Assembly: GCA_009594865.1 (NCBI GenBank) | Contig: VOPT01000046.1 | Coordinates: 18,016-82,015, forward strand | Direction: 5' to 3' | Length of the DNA: 64,000 nt | Origin: Nitrospira sp. | Lineage (GTDB): Bacteria; Nitrospirota; Nitrospiria; Nitrospirales; Nitrospiraceae | Part shown: piece by piece, positions 8,085 through 15,960 of the stretch | Layout: every line of letters starts with the position of its first letter | Numbering within the stretch: position 1 is the first letter of the stretch | The notes under the pieces: generated by a model | Database searches by the model: none | Told to the model about the DNA's origin: nothing | Seen by the model: the letters and a program-made list of their open reading frames with translations, nothing else | Position numbers and translations under genes: made by a program

Positions 8085-9914
8085 TCAGGATGCGGCGGTG
8101 GGGCGACGCGGCGGGCGGCGTCCGCGGCCACGGTAGCGGTGTACAGGCCCACGGCTCACACCGGGCAGGCGAATCGTCACAGTCGTGCCCTCTCCAGGGG
8201 TGCCGGAAATTCCGATACTACCCTGATGCTCCTCGACGATCTTTTTGACCGTGGCGAGCCCGAGGCCGGTGCCGGATCGCTTTGTCGTAAAGAACGGCTC
8301 GAAGACCTTGTCGACATGTTCCGGCGGGATCGGCGTCCCGTTGTTCTTGATCAGAATCTGAACTTCCAGATGTTTTCCGGCCCGCTGGTTGCTCATGGTG
8401 ATCGTCAGGATACCGCCCGGAGTCATGGCCTCGATCGCATTCTTGAAGATGCTGAGGAAGACCTGCTGCATCTTGGCTTCATCGGCGCGCACCGGCGCGA
8501 GGAGCTGGGGATATTCTTTGACCACTTGAATGCGGGTGGCTTCCAGTTCAGTGGCGACCACCGTCAACGCGTTTTCAACCATTTCAGGAACGCGGCAGAG
8601 CCGGCGCGTGAGATCCAGCGGTTTAGCAAAATCGAGGATTTCATTCAGAATGGCTTCAATACGGATCAGGTCGCGCATCGCGTTTTCGACACGGGTCTGC
8701 GGATCGAAATCGAGAATGCCCTCCGCCGTAACTTCTTCCAATTGCGCGCGGATCGAGCCCAACGGTTCCCTGATTTCAGTCGCGAGGAACGCGCTGAACT
8801 CTCCAATGGCGGCCTGTCGCTCCTGTTTTCTGATGACCGGCTCGGCGGAGACCAGTGCCGTGGGATCAGCTTCGGAATCGGGGGCGCCTTCGGCTTTCGG
8901 AGCGCCGGTCGCCACTGGGGGCGCAGCTTGGAGGAGATCGACCAGTTTGAGGTTGATCGGCTCGAGCAAGCGGGCGTCGGTGACCGCGTACCGGTCTGCT
9001 TCCTTTGAGGCCAGCGTGATGGTTCCGCCGACTTGGCCGCGCAAGAAGAAAGGCAGCACCAACGATGACTGGAATCGGTCTTTGTACAAATGCTTGTGGT
9101 CGAGAAAGCGGCCTTGCGTGGAGGCGAGGTCGTGGTCGACCCGCGGCTTCCGGTGACGCACCACCCAGCCGGCAGCGGAGGCGTCGAGCGTCAGTCGCTG
9201 GCCTGCTTTGAGATCCTTTTTCTGATCTTTGGGATCGGTCTTTTGCTCCCCGGCGATGCCCAACACTTCCACGTTGCCGGCAAGCGGGTCATAGGAGCCG
9301 ATCCAGCCGCGATCGAAAGCCAGGGTTTTGCTGAGCTCATTCAGCAGGGTGACGATCTTTCCCTGAATCTCGGGTGTCGCGTGAGAGGTCGGCGGAGTAT
9401 AGACATCCGGCGCGGCCATGACCGGTTGCGGTTCCTGCACCACCAGCGGACGGCTGAGCAGCACATTCAGGTCGAAGAGATTGTCGCGCTCAAGGGCCTT
9501 GGTGATGTCATCCCCGGCTTGCTCGAGCATGGTCTTGTCTTTTTTTGCGTAGACCGCATTGTCTTTCCGTCCGATGACCAGAAATCCATACGTGCGGTTG
9601 CGGTGGCGGAGCGGGACGCCGAGGAGCGACTTGGCGCCCGGCGTGATCAAGCGAAGACGCATCGTGCGCGACGCTTCGGGGTCATTCCCCACCGGCACGG
9701 CGGTTAGCACCTTCTGTGACGACAAGGTGCGGCCGATCGATTGGACGTCGCGCGGGGTGAATCCGCGATGCACTTGCGTGGTCAGCGGCCCTTGTTCCTG
9801 GTGGAAAATCGCGACCAGCGCGGCATCGGCCGGCAATCCGTTGAGGACGGAGGTCAGGGTGCGTTGAAGATGGGTGTCCGCTGTGGCTTTCGCTGGTTCG
9901 ACTGGGGGACTCAT
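8085..9914 (-). CDS. GAF-domain sensor histidine kinase homologue lacking the phosphoacceptor His
   Basis: 609 residues without a signal peptide or membrane segment, so probably cytoplasmic. Two GAF-like regions (about 10-150 and 180-330) precede a dimerisation segment and a well-preserved HATPase domain. The latter has an N-box asparagine (N492 in FKNAIEAM), a G1 region before VFEPFFTTKRSGTGLGL, and a C-terminal GEGTTVTIRL. The H-box reads FLATEIREPLGS, where family members normally have AHEIRNPL, so residue 379 is Thr (ACT codon, bases 8778-8780) instead of the phosphorylated His, and N is replaced by E. The protein should bind ATP but not autophosphorylate at the usual site. No response regulator is adjacent. 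Confidence 0.85.
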   Translation of the reverse strand: MSPPVEPAKATADTHLQRTLTSVLNGLPADAALVAIFHQEQGPLTTQVHRGFTPRDVQSIGRTLSSQKVLTAVPVGNDPEASRTMRLRLITPGAKSLLGVPLRHRNRTYGFLVIGRKDNAVYAKKDKTMLEQAGDDITKALERDNLFDLNVLLSRPLVVQEPQPVMAAPDVYTPPTSHATPEIQGKIVTLLNELSKTLAFDRGWIGSYDPLAGNVEVLGIAGEQKTDPKDQKKDLKAGQRLTLDASAAGWVVRHRKPRVDHDLASTQGRFLDHKHLYKDRFQSSLVLPFFLRGQVGGTITLASKEADRYAVTDARLLEPINLKLVDLLQAAPPVATGAPKAEGAPDSEADPTALVSAEPVIRKQERQAAIGEFSAFLATEIREPLGSIRAQLEEVTAEGILDFDPQTRVENAMRDLIRIEAILNEILDFAKPLDLTRRLCRVPEMVENALTVVATELEATRIQVVKEYPQLLAPVRADEAKMQQVFLSIFKNAIEAMTPGGILTITMSNQRAGKHLEVQILIKNNGTPIPPEHVDKVFEPFFTTKRSGTGLGLATVKKIVEEHQGSIGISGTPGEGTTVTIRLPGVSRGPVHRYRGRGRRPPRRPTAAS

Positions 9915-10114
9915 CGACCTCTATGCAGGATGCTTCCGACTGTGCAGGGGGTGGCGATTGTCGATCGGCGCCTTCGCGCTGACCGTGAACCCTGACCCGC
10001 TACACGTTCGAAACACGATGCTCGTTATAGGTTGTGCGCTCTCCGCGGTGAAGATCGAGCGTCGGGGCGCATTGTAACAGTCATAGGAAAGTAACTCAAG
10101 GAAAGTCGCAGCGT

Positions 10115-10588
10115 TCACGAGTGCTCTGATCCATCGGGATTGATGATGGTCGGTGGACGTTGCGGGCGATGGCTTGGTTCGACCCGGCTCTGTTCCACCA
10201 CCAGGAGCATGTTAAGAAGACTGCTGACCAGACTGATGACGAGCGCGCCCCAGAACGACGCGCCGAACCCGGTCACGGTGAACCCTTTGACCAACGCCGC
10301 CGTCAACTGCAGTAACAAGGCGTTGATGACGACCATGAACAGCCCGAGCGATACGACGATCAGCGGAAGCGCCAGCAGGTATAGGAGCGGGCGAATCAGG
10401 CTGTTCAACAGTGTCAGGACCAGCACAGCCGCCACTCCGGCACCGAGACTGTCGGACTCGATGCCGGGCACGATGGTTACGGCCAGAAAGACGGCGAGGC
10501 CCATGATCAGGACCCGCATCACCAGGGGGCGAAGACCATCGCCGCCCGGTCCGCCGTGCTGGTTGTGCGAAAGCTGAAACACGCGCAT
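10115..10588 (-). CDS. Four-helix membrane protein, PF04020-type (phage holin superfamily IV)
   Basis: 157 residues. Four hydrophobic helices lie between about residues 24 and 135 (VMRVLIMGLAVFLAVTIVP, VLTLLNSLIRPLLYLLALP, LGLFMVVINALLLQL, FWGALVISLVSSLLNMLLV), the pattern of the small integral membrane family PF04020. Despite the family name it is common on chromosomes and its role is unknown. A polar N-terminal extension of 23 residues may not be translated, because no good ribosome-binding site precedes either Met. It lies 6 bases downstream of the next minus-strand gene, so the two are probably cotranscribed. Confidence 0.75.
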   Translation of the reverse strand: MRVFQLSHNQHGGPGGDGLRPLVMRVLIMGLAVFLAVTIVPGIESDSLGAGVAAVLVLTLLNSLIRPLLYLLALPLIVVSLGLFMVVINALLLQLTAALVKGFTVTGFGASFWGALVISLVSSLLNMLLVVEQSRVEPSHRPQRPPTIINPDGSEHS

Positions 10589-10594
10589 GGTTCG

Positions 10595-10915
10595 TTATTG
10601 GGCGGCCTTCGGTTGGGAATCGGAATAATGGACTTCCGTCGCCGTCAGACCATCGGTCCCTTTCTCCGCTTCGACCACCACCCGGTCTCCGACTTGAGGC
10701 GGACTCTTCGGGCGGCGCAGGTTGCGCACCTTATATTGCGTTTTGTCCGTGAGACGAACCGATACGATCTGGCCTTTGGGCGTTTTGATTTCGATATGGG
10801 CCGCATCGATGGCCGACACGACGCCGAGCACATGCTGACCGGTGCCATGCGCGGCTACGAGAGCCGGGGCACAGACGAGGAGGAGTGCGAAGATGAAGCG
10901 GCGAAGGAATGTCAC
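10595..10915 (-). CDS. Exported DUF5666-like protein
   Basis: 106 residues. A signal peptide (about 1-22, cleaving after VAA) is followed by HGTGQHVLGVVSAIDAAHIEIKTPKG, a small beta-rich module like DUF5666 or CusF-type OB folds. It then continues with VRLTDKTQYKV and PQVGDRVVVEAE. Histidines at the mature N-terminus and at the C-terminal VHYSD could bind metal, but no classic copper motif is present. The gene lies between a cytochrome c gene and the PF04020 gene on the same strand with short gaps, suggesting an operon. Function is unknown. Confidence 0.65.
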   Translation of the reverse strand: MTFLRRFIFALLLVCAPALVAAHGTGQHVLGVVSAIDAAHIEIKTPKGQIVSVRLTDKTQYKVRNLRRPKSPPQVGDRVVVEAEKGTDGLTATEVHYSDSQPKAAQ

Positions 10916-10938
10916 GGGAAGATCCTTTCGTTGGGGTA

Positions 10939-11556
10939 TTAATGGCGGTGCGCGCCGGTCGTGCTGGATGCGGCGGCGTCGTCTCCGCCTAAAAATTGAT
11001 CAATCATGGATTCGTCTTGTAATTCTTTCTTCGTCTTGGGATTCAACGCGGCCATTTCCTGTAGCTCTTCCTCGGTCACGCTGGGCAGATGGCGGATGAA
11101 GTGCACGAGTTGCCAGCTTCCGCTGTCTTTGGCCGGATCACCGGTGCCCCAGCCGGGCATGGCGGTGAAGCGGATGCCGTTCTGAATGATGAAGAACAAT
11201 TCTCCGTCGGACATGGATTGCGTCTCCGGCAGACGCATATCAGGCGCTTTGGGGTAGACGTTTTTCCCGATCACGGTCTCTCCGCTGCCGTTATTCGCAT
11301 GACAGGAGGCGCAATGGTCGGCAAAATGGGCGCGGGCATCCTTCATCAACTCTTGCGTCACGGGTAGGGGATTGCGGAGTCGTCTGTTTTCAAAGGGAAT
11401 GGCCAGGTGCCGAAGTTGTCTGGCGAGCAAGACTTCCAACTCGTTCGGTTCGGCCTTGGCGCTAAAACCAGTCGAATACGATTGGTAGCCGAACCACCCG
11501 AGGACCCCTAGGGTCGCCAGGAAACCGATCATCAAGAGTCCGCAGAGTTTCTTCAT
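10939..11556 (-). CDS. Membrane-anchored mono-heme cytochrome c
   Basis: 205 residues from the ATG at 11556, which has GGAAGG upstream; an in-frame GTG at 11598 is less likely. An uncleaved N-terminal anchor (MKKLCGLLMIGFLATLGVLGWFGY) precedes one heme-attachment site, CASCH (residues 82-86). The probable axial Met is M133 in FTAMPGWG, typical of cytochrome c class I. The C-terminal tail contains a short His/Ala/Ser stretch ending HRH. It should carry electrons at the periplasmic face of the membrane. Partners are unknown, because no oxidase or dehydrogenase is adjacent. Confidence 0.85.
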   Translation of the reverse strand: MKKLCGLLMIGFLATLGVLGWFGYQSYSTGFSAKAEPNELEVLLARQLRHLAIPFENRRLRNPLPVTQELMKDARAHFADHCASCHANNGSGETVIGKNVYPKAPDMRLPETQSMSDGELFFIIQNGIRFTAMPGWGTGDPAKDSGSWQLVHFIRHLPSVTEEELQEMAALNPKTKKELQDESMIDQFLGGDDAAASSTTGAHRH

Positions 11557-11662
11557 CAACGACAAGCCTTCCCGCGCAGGCATCGCGCCTTTCACCACTA
11601 TACAGTCTCATTGGAATGAATGCCAATCGGACCGCCTTTGCCACAAGCCGAACCGCGCGTGA

Positions 11663-12472
11663 CTATGCGGAGGCCGGTGCAGGGGTGAGTAAGCGCAGCA
11701 ACAGAATGGCGGTGACCGGCACATACATCAAGAGGCCGGTGGTGCCCTGCAAGGACTCACCAATCCAGAAGGTGACGGCTAGGTTGAAGATCAGCACGCC
11801 ATAGTAGAGGCCCGCGCCCAGCAAGAGGCGATGAGTGGTGGAAGGTGACTGAGGGGGCAGCGTGGAGGGGAGGCGGCGGTCGAGCGGAAAGTAGATCAGC
11901 AGCGAAATGGCGCCGACGACAGCCCACCCTGCGTAGTTGGCCATGGGCACGCCGTAATGCACGCCCGGGTCCGGATAATAATAGATCTTGCCGAGAAACC
12001 AGCGGTCGCCGCGCAGTGCCACCGGATCGATCACCATGTCGATCAACGCAAAAAACAAGACGGTGAGAGTGAAGACCGGCCATGACGTTCGGTCTGCGAG
12101 CGAAAACGACAGTCGAGGGAGCGGTAAGCCTGGCCCCCGATGGCCCGGTACCACCGGCAGGAGCAACAGAAGGGCGAGGCAATAGCTGGCGAACAGGAGA
12201 AACGAAAACGAGATCGAGTCCATGAACGGGATATTCGAAAAGTAGAGTTCCTGCCCGACCGTGGACCCGTTGTAATGGTACCAGCCGAACGGAATGCCGT
12301 TACGCGTGGAGGAATACTCGCAGACGAATGCCGTAACCCAGCTGATGACCCAGAAGCGCCAGGTTCGCGGCCAGCCGATCAGTGCGATGGCTGACACGAG
12401 AAACGCCGCGAGGAAAGCAAAGACGTAGGGGCGGAACCAAATCGTTTTGAGAAACAGAAAGAAGAATTCCAT
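11663..12472 (-). CDS. Carotenoid biosynthesis membrane protein (CruF/DUF422 family)
   Basis: 269 residues with about seven hydrophobic segments. Characteristic family features are CEYSSTRNGIPFGWYHYN near residue 50, the conserved FALIDMVIDPVALR, and YYYPDPGVHYGVPMANYAGW. CruF-type proteins hydrate the psi end of carotenoids in the inner membrane. The farnesyl/geranylgeranyl diphosphate synthase gene upstream on the same strand could supply precursor. The exact product (hydroxylated carotenoid) is not determined by sequence. A palindromic repeat of the 120-bp family separates it from hpnA. Confidence 0.8.
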   Translation of the reverse strand: MEFFFLFLKTIWFRPYVFAFLAAFLVSAIALIGWPRTWRFWVISWVTAFVCEYSSTRNGIPFGWYHYNGSTVGQELYFSNIPFMDSISFSFLLFASYCLALLLLLPVVPGHRGPGLPLPRLSFSLADRTSWPVFTLTVLFFALIDMVIDPVALRGDRWFLGKIYYYPDPGVHYGVPMANYAGWAVVGAISLLIYFPLDRRLPSTLPPQSPSTTHRLLLGAGLYYGVLIFNLAVTFWIGESLQGTTGLLMYVPVTAILLLRLLTPAPASA

Positions 12473-12485
12473 TGGACAAGTCGAG

Positions 12486-12648
12486 GATGCTCAAAAAGGT
12501 CTGTCAGCAAGGCAGCAGGCGCTGACAAGACCGGAGGCGTACCAGTTCTCAACCACCCACCCCGAGCTGCCGGGACAGCTCTTGCTCCGAGGGTACGTTG
12601 AGGATCTTGTCGAGCCGCGAACGCAGCCGAAGGCCTTTTTCAGCATTC
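12486..12648 (-). repeat. ERIC-like palindromic repeat, long variant, reverse orientation (family A)
   Basis: Outer arms ATGCTCAAAAAGG and CCTTTTTCAGCAT pair except for a C-C mismatch. Inside are the family hallmarks GGAGGCGTAC and GTACGTTGAGGAT with an inserted segment of about 50 bases between the two GTAC sequences. The insert matches the insert of the copy at 22726-22891. It fills the gap between the hpnA stop and the carotenoid gene. Confidence 0.75.
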
Positions 12649-12650
12649 GA

Positions 12651-13634
12651 TCAAGCGTAGCCATGCTCACGAAACCACCGTACCGCCTTCTCCAGCGCGA
12701 CGTCGACCGGAGTTTGGGAGAGGCCCAGTTCGCGGATGGCCTTCGAACAGTCGTAATGCATTTTGTATTTGGCCATCTTGACCCCTTCGAGCGGGATGCG
12801 GGGCGGGACGCCGGTCAGGTTCGAGAACCATTGATTTGCATAGGCCAGTGGCAGAATTGCCAGGCGAGGCAGTTTCACAGAGGGGGCCTTCACACCCGTG
12901 ATCCGGCTGAGGATCTGGAAGACCTCGTTCAGCAACAGATTCTTATTGCCGAGAATGTAGCGTTCGCCCTGTCGGCCCTTCTCCATTGCCAACAGGTGCC
13001 CCTGGGCCACGTCGTCGACATCGATCAGGTTCATGCCCGTTTCAATGTACGCGGGCATCCGGCCCTTCATGAAGTCCACGATGATCTGGCCGGTGGGGGT
13101 CGGCTTCACGTCTGCTTCTCCGACCGGCGCGCTCGGGTTCACGATGACGACCGGCAGGCCCTCACGAGCCAGCTTCAGCACTTCCTGCTCAGCGAGATAT
13201 TTGGAGCGTTTGTAATGTCCCGCCATTTGTTCGAGGGAGACGGGCGTTTCTTCCGTCCCCAGCCCTCCGCCCGGCGGCAGGCCGATCGCGCCGATGGTGC
13301 TGCAATAGACCGTGCGCTCGATGCCCACTTCGCGGGCTGTCTCAAGGAGCGTTCTGGTCCCGGTGACATTGATATCGTAGAAGATGGAGGAATCTTTGGC
13401 CCACAGCGCGTAATGCGCCGCCACGTGATAGAGCTGCCGGCAGCCGCGGAGCGCCTGGCGAAGGGAATCACGATCGCGGAGATCGCCGTGCACCTGTTCG
13501 ACCGGAAGCCCGGCCAGGTTTTGCAGATCCGCGCCGGCGCGGGAGATGACCCGGACGTCCACCCCGGCCTTGACCAGCGCGCGGGCCACAGCCCCGCCGA
13601 CAAATCCGGTCGCGCCGGTGACGAGCGCTTTCAT
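12651..13634 (-). CDS. hpnA: Hopanoid-associated sugar epimerase HpnA
   Basis: 327 residues, the typical family length. The NAD-binding GATGFVGGAVA is at residues 7-17 and the catalytic YKRSK (YxxxK) near residue 163. The sequence YHVAAHYALWAKD followed by NVTGTRTLLE is characteristic of HpnA-type epimerases, which are linked to synthesis of the ribosyl/adenosyl or sugar head group of hopanoids. The neighbouring ispA gene (upstream on the same strand) supplies isoprenoid precursor, supporting a lipid role. No squalene-hopene cyclase is in the window. Confidence 0.8.
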   Translation of the reverse strand: MKALVTGATGFVGGAVARALVKAGVDVRVISRAGADLQNLAGLPVEQVHGDLRDRDSLRQALRGCRQLYHVAAHYALWAKDSSIFYDINVTGTRTLLETAREVGIERTVYCSTIGAIGLPPGGGLGTEETPVSLEQMAGHYKRSKYLAEQEVLKLAREGLPVVIVNPSAPVGEADVKPTPTGQIIVDFMKGRMPAYIETGMNLIDVDDVAQGHLLAMEKGRQGERYILGNKNLLLNEVFQILSRITGVKAPSVKLPRLAILPLAYANQWFSNLTGVPPRIPLEGVKMAKYKMHYDCSKAIRELGLSQTPVDVALEKAVRWFREHGYA

Positions 13635-13646
13635 GCCTGAAATTCC

Positions 13647-13667
13647 GTGAAGCGTGAAGCGTGAAGG
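13647..13667. repeat. Short tandem repeat, three 7-bp units
   Basis: GTGAAGC, GTGAAGC and GTGAAGG run head to tail just upstream of hpnA. The complementary CGCTTCAC lies at 13713-13720, so a hairpin could form across the 95-base gap between ispA and hpnA. No function is implied. Confidence 0.6.
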
Positions 13668-13729
13668 GGGAAGCGTTCAACGAGGAGGTAAGCCGAGCGA
13701 TGAGGGATGATTCGCTTCACGAGCGACGA

Positions 13730-14620
13730 TTAGTTCTTTCGCGACGTAATGTAGCGCGCGATGTTACGCAGCGGATCGGCCGAAGGGCCGAATGTGCTCA
13801 GCCGGCCGATGGCGCGGGTGACGCAGTCGTCCGCCAGCTTGCGCGCGCCGTCCACGCCATAAAACGTCGGATAGGTTTTCTTGCCGCGCTCCGCATCGGT
13901 ATTGGGATTTTTGCCCAGTTCCTCGCGCGTCCCGGTGACATTCAACACATCGTCAGCGATCTGGAAGGCCAGGCCGATGTCCTCGGCATACCCAGTCATG
14001 TCATCGAGCTGCCGATCCGTCGCTCCGGCGGCAATCGCGCCCATGCGCACGGCGGCGCGAATCAACATGCCGGTCTTATGCTTGTGAATATTTTGGAGCG
14101 TGGGGAGATCGATGTCTTGATTTTCCGCCTGAATGTCGAAGACTTGCCCGCCCACCATGCCCATGTTGCCGGATCCGTAGGCCAGCTCCTGAAGGATACG
14201 CACCTGCCGGATGGGCTCACAGCCTTTCATGAGCTCGGGCCGGCTGATGAGGTCGAAGGCCATGGTCAGCAGGGCGTCACCGGCCAGAATCGCCATGGCT
14301 TCGCCGTATACCTTGTGATTGGTCGGTTTGCCCCGGCGAAAGTCGTCGTTGTCCATCGAGGGCAAGTCGTCGTGAATCAGAGAATAGGTATGGATGAATT
14401 CCAGCGAACAGGCCACGGCCATCAGGCCTGGCGGTGTCGAGCCGAGCGCTTCGGCGGCGGCAATGGTGAGAATCGGCCGGACGCGTTTTCCGCCCGCCAT
14501 GAGACTGTAGCGCATGCTCTCATGGAGCGTCGTCGGTGGTGTGGCAGCGGGAGGGCTGACCTGATCGAGAAAATGGTCCACTGCCAGCCGCTTCTGTTCG
14601 AGATAGTCTGTAATGTTCAT
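13730..14620 (-). CDS. ispA: Polyprenyl synthetase (farnesyl/geranylgeranyl diphosphate synthase)
   Basis: 296 residues from the ATG at 14620; the open frame extends to 14746 but the family begins at MNITDYLEQK. The first aspartate-rich motif DDLPSMDND follows YSLIHDD, with RRGKPTNH after it, the arrangement of bacterial IspA-type enzymes. The second motif is QIADDVLNVTG. LMAGGKRVRPIL binds the isopentenyl diphosphate. The product, C15 or C20 diphosphate, feeds carotenoid and hopanoid synthesis. The two genes downstream on the same strand (hpnA and the CruF-like gene) suggest a terpenoid operon. Confidence 0.9.
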   Translation of the reverse strand: MNITDYLEQKRLAVDHFLDQVSPPAATPPTTLHESMRYSLMAGGKRVRPILTIAAAEALGSTPPGLMAVACSLEFIHTYSLIHDDLPSMDNDDFRRGKPTNHKVYGEAMAILAGDALLTMAFDLISRPELMKGCEPIRQVRILQELAYGSGNMGMVGGQVFDIQAENQDIDLPTLQNIHKHKTGMLIRAAVRMGAIAAGATDRQLDDMTGYAEDIGLAFQIADDVLNVTGTREELGKNPNTDAERGKKTYPTFYGVDGARKLADDCVTRAIGRLSTFGPSADPLRNIARYITSRKN

Positions 14621-15091
14621 GGGTAGATACAGGACATTGGCGATGAGTGGATCGGAACCGGCGGAGAGTAGCAAAAGGGTGAAAGGAGTGTCAATTGAGA
14701 GGGGTGGCACCTGCGAGCCGCTCCTCGCTCGCAGAGTGCGCACCAAGAACTATCAGCAGCTGAAATAGATGGCGGTGCTCGCTCGATGCGCGCGGTAGAG
14801 CCGCTTGCGGGCTCCCCTACCTGGGAAGGAAACGAGCGAGCTTGGAGGGGATGTCGTCGAAACGGCGAGCGGACGGCTCCGGCCTGATGCAGCCTCGCCT
14901 TGCTGTTGTGATGGACGTGAGTCCGGCTGCGGCTCTCCCCAGCTCCTACATCAGATGTGGGGGATCGGATCTGCTGTTGGCGGTCAGGCCTCGCTCGCCC
15001 CTCCGACCCTGTGATGGCGATTGGCTGGCGCTCCCGTTGATTTCCCTCATGGAAAAGGGTATCCCTCAGAGGAATTAATCCAGGGTGTACT
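14621..15091. other. Intergenic region, 471 bases, no supported gene
   Basis: Open frames on both strands show no recognisable domain, no ribosome-binding site and odd composition. Apart from the 37-bp repeat near its right end, no terminator, promoter or RNA motif stands out. It marks the left edge of the defence island, so it may hold decayed sequence. Confidence 0.5.
15036..15072 (+). repeat. 37-bp direct repeat, left copy
   Basis: GTTGATTTCCCTCATGG followed by AAAAGGGTATCCCTCAGAGG matches 15902-15938 at 32 of 37 positions. The two copies bracket the MNT/HEPN pair, and each lies just upstream of an operon start (20 and 23 bases respectively). Confidence 0.75.
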
Positions 15092-15412
15092 ATGAGGAAA
15101 CACATCCAAATCACTGTTCCTCAAGACCGCGTTGCTTTGTTTTGCCGAAAATGGAGTATCGCCGAGCTGGCGTTATTCGGCTCGGTGTTACGGGACGATT
15201 TCCGGCCTGACAGTGACGTGGATGTCCTCGTGACCTTTGCGCCGGATACCCACTGGGGCTTCGAGCAAATGCTCGATATGAAAGCGGAGCTCGGGGATCT
15301 ACTGGGACGTCCGATCGATCTGGTTGAGAAACAACTCATAGATGAGAGTCCGAACTACATCAGGCGGAAGCATATTCTGACTCACATGGAAACCATCTAT
15401 GTGGCGGGATGA
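15092..15412 (+). CDS. MNT-type nucleotidyltransferase antitoxin (MntA-like)
   Basis: 106 residues. The minimal nucleotidyltransferase motif GS-x10-DxD is intact: G30, S31, then D42 and D44 in PDSDVDVLV. In the HEPN/MNT toxin-antitoxin family the MNT protein neutralises its partner by attaching AMP to the HEPN toxin. The gene overlaps the HEPN gene by 14 bases, the usual arrangement. It stands at the left end of a restriction-modification island between two 37-bp repeats, consistent with a defence or stabilisation role. Confidence 0.88.
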   Translation: MRKHIQITVPQDRVALFCRKWSIAELALFGSVLRDDFRPDSDVDVLVTFAPDTHWGFEQMLDMKAELGDLLGRPIDLVEKQLIDESPNYIRRKHILTHMETIYVAG

Positions 15413-15740
15413 TGCGTATCTGCTTGATATGCTGATCGCGGCAAGGCGTGTCATTGAATTCCGTGCCGATCTGTCATGGGAGCAATTCCGGCAGAGTGGC
15501 CTGCATCAACATGCGATTACCAAGGCACTGGAAAATATCGGAGAGGCTGCCGGCAAGGTCTCTGAAGAAGCCAGGGCCAAGTTGCCTGCAGTCCCCTGGA
15601 AACAGGTGATCGCCATGCGCCATCGCATTGCGCATGACTATTTTCGTCTGGACCTCCTGAGGGTCTGGGAGATTGCAGTTCATGATGTCCCGGCTTTGAT
15701 CTCGGCGATCGAACCTCATGTTCCTCCGGAACACCCCTGA
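15399..15740 (+). CDS. HEPN-domain (DUF86) ribonuclease toxin, HepT-like
   Basis: 113 residues, all-helical. The active-site motif R-x4-6-H is present in [10 protein letters not shown] (R74, H79), with the following Tyr81 at the position AMPylated by MntA in studied systems. HepT-type toxins cleave RNA until they are modified by the MNT antitoxin. Overlap with the upstream MNT gene indicates one transcript and coupled translation. No alternative function is suggested by context. Confidence 0.88.
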   Translation: MWRDDAYLLDMLIAARRVIEFRADLSWEQFRQSGLHQHAITKALENIGEAAGKVSEEARAKLPAVPWKQVIAMRHRIAHDYFRLDLLRVWEIAVHDVPALISAIEPHVPPEHP

Positions 15741-15901
15741 TATCGGCTATCCTCAGCGATAGTTTCTCTCACCTTCTCGATCACTTGAGTCAGCCTGAAA
15801 TGGGGCCGGTGCCCCTCGTCTTCCTGCTCGTGCACCCCCGGCATTAGAAGGGCCTCGTTGGCTTCAGACCTCAAGATGGTGGGAGAGATCCATGCCAGGC
15901 A

Positions 15902-15938
15902 GTTGATTTCCCCCACGGGAACGGGTATCCCTCAGCGG
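15902..15938 (+). repeat. 37-bp direct repeat, right copy
   Basis: GTTGATTTCCCCCACGG followed by GAACGGGTATCCCTCAGCGG, 32 of 37 identical to 15036-15072. It lies 23 bases upstream of the methyltransferase gene. CCCCCAC-GGG can form a small hairpin. It may be a recombination scar or a shared control site. Confidence 0.7.
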
Positions 15939-15960
15939 CTCAGGCTCAGAGGATTGTTGC

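Noticed and set aside
12447..13640. Long plus-strand open frame of 397 codons
   Set aside because: It is antisense to the well-supported hpnA gene and has no family features; high-GC shadow frame.
13661..14626. Plus-strand open frame of 321 codons opposite ispA
   Set aside because: Shadow of the ispA coding strand; no ribosome-binding site or domain.
14617..15114. Minus-strand open frame of 165 codons
   Set aside because: Proline/serine/arginine-rich without recognisable domain, overlaps the MNT start and the ispA start, no ribosome-binding site.
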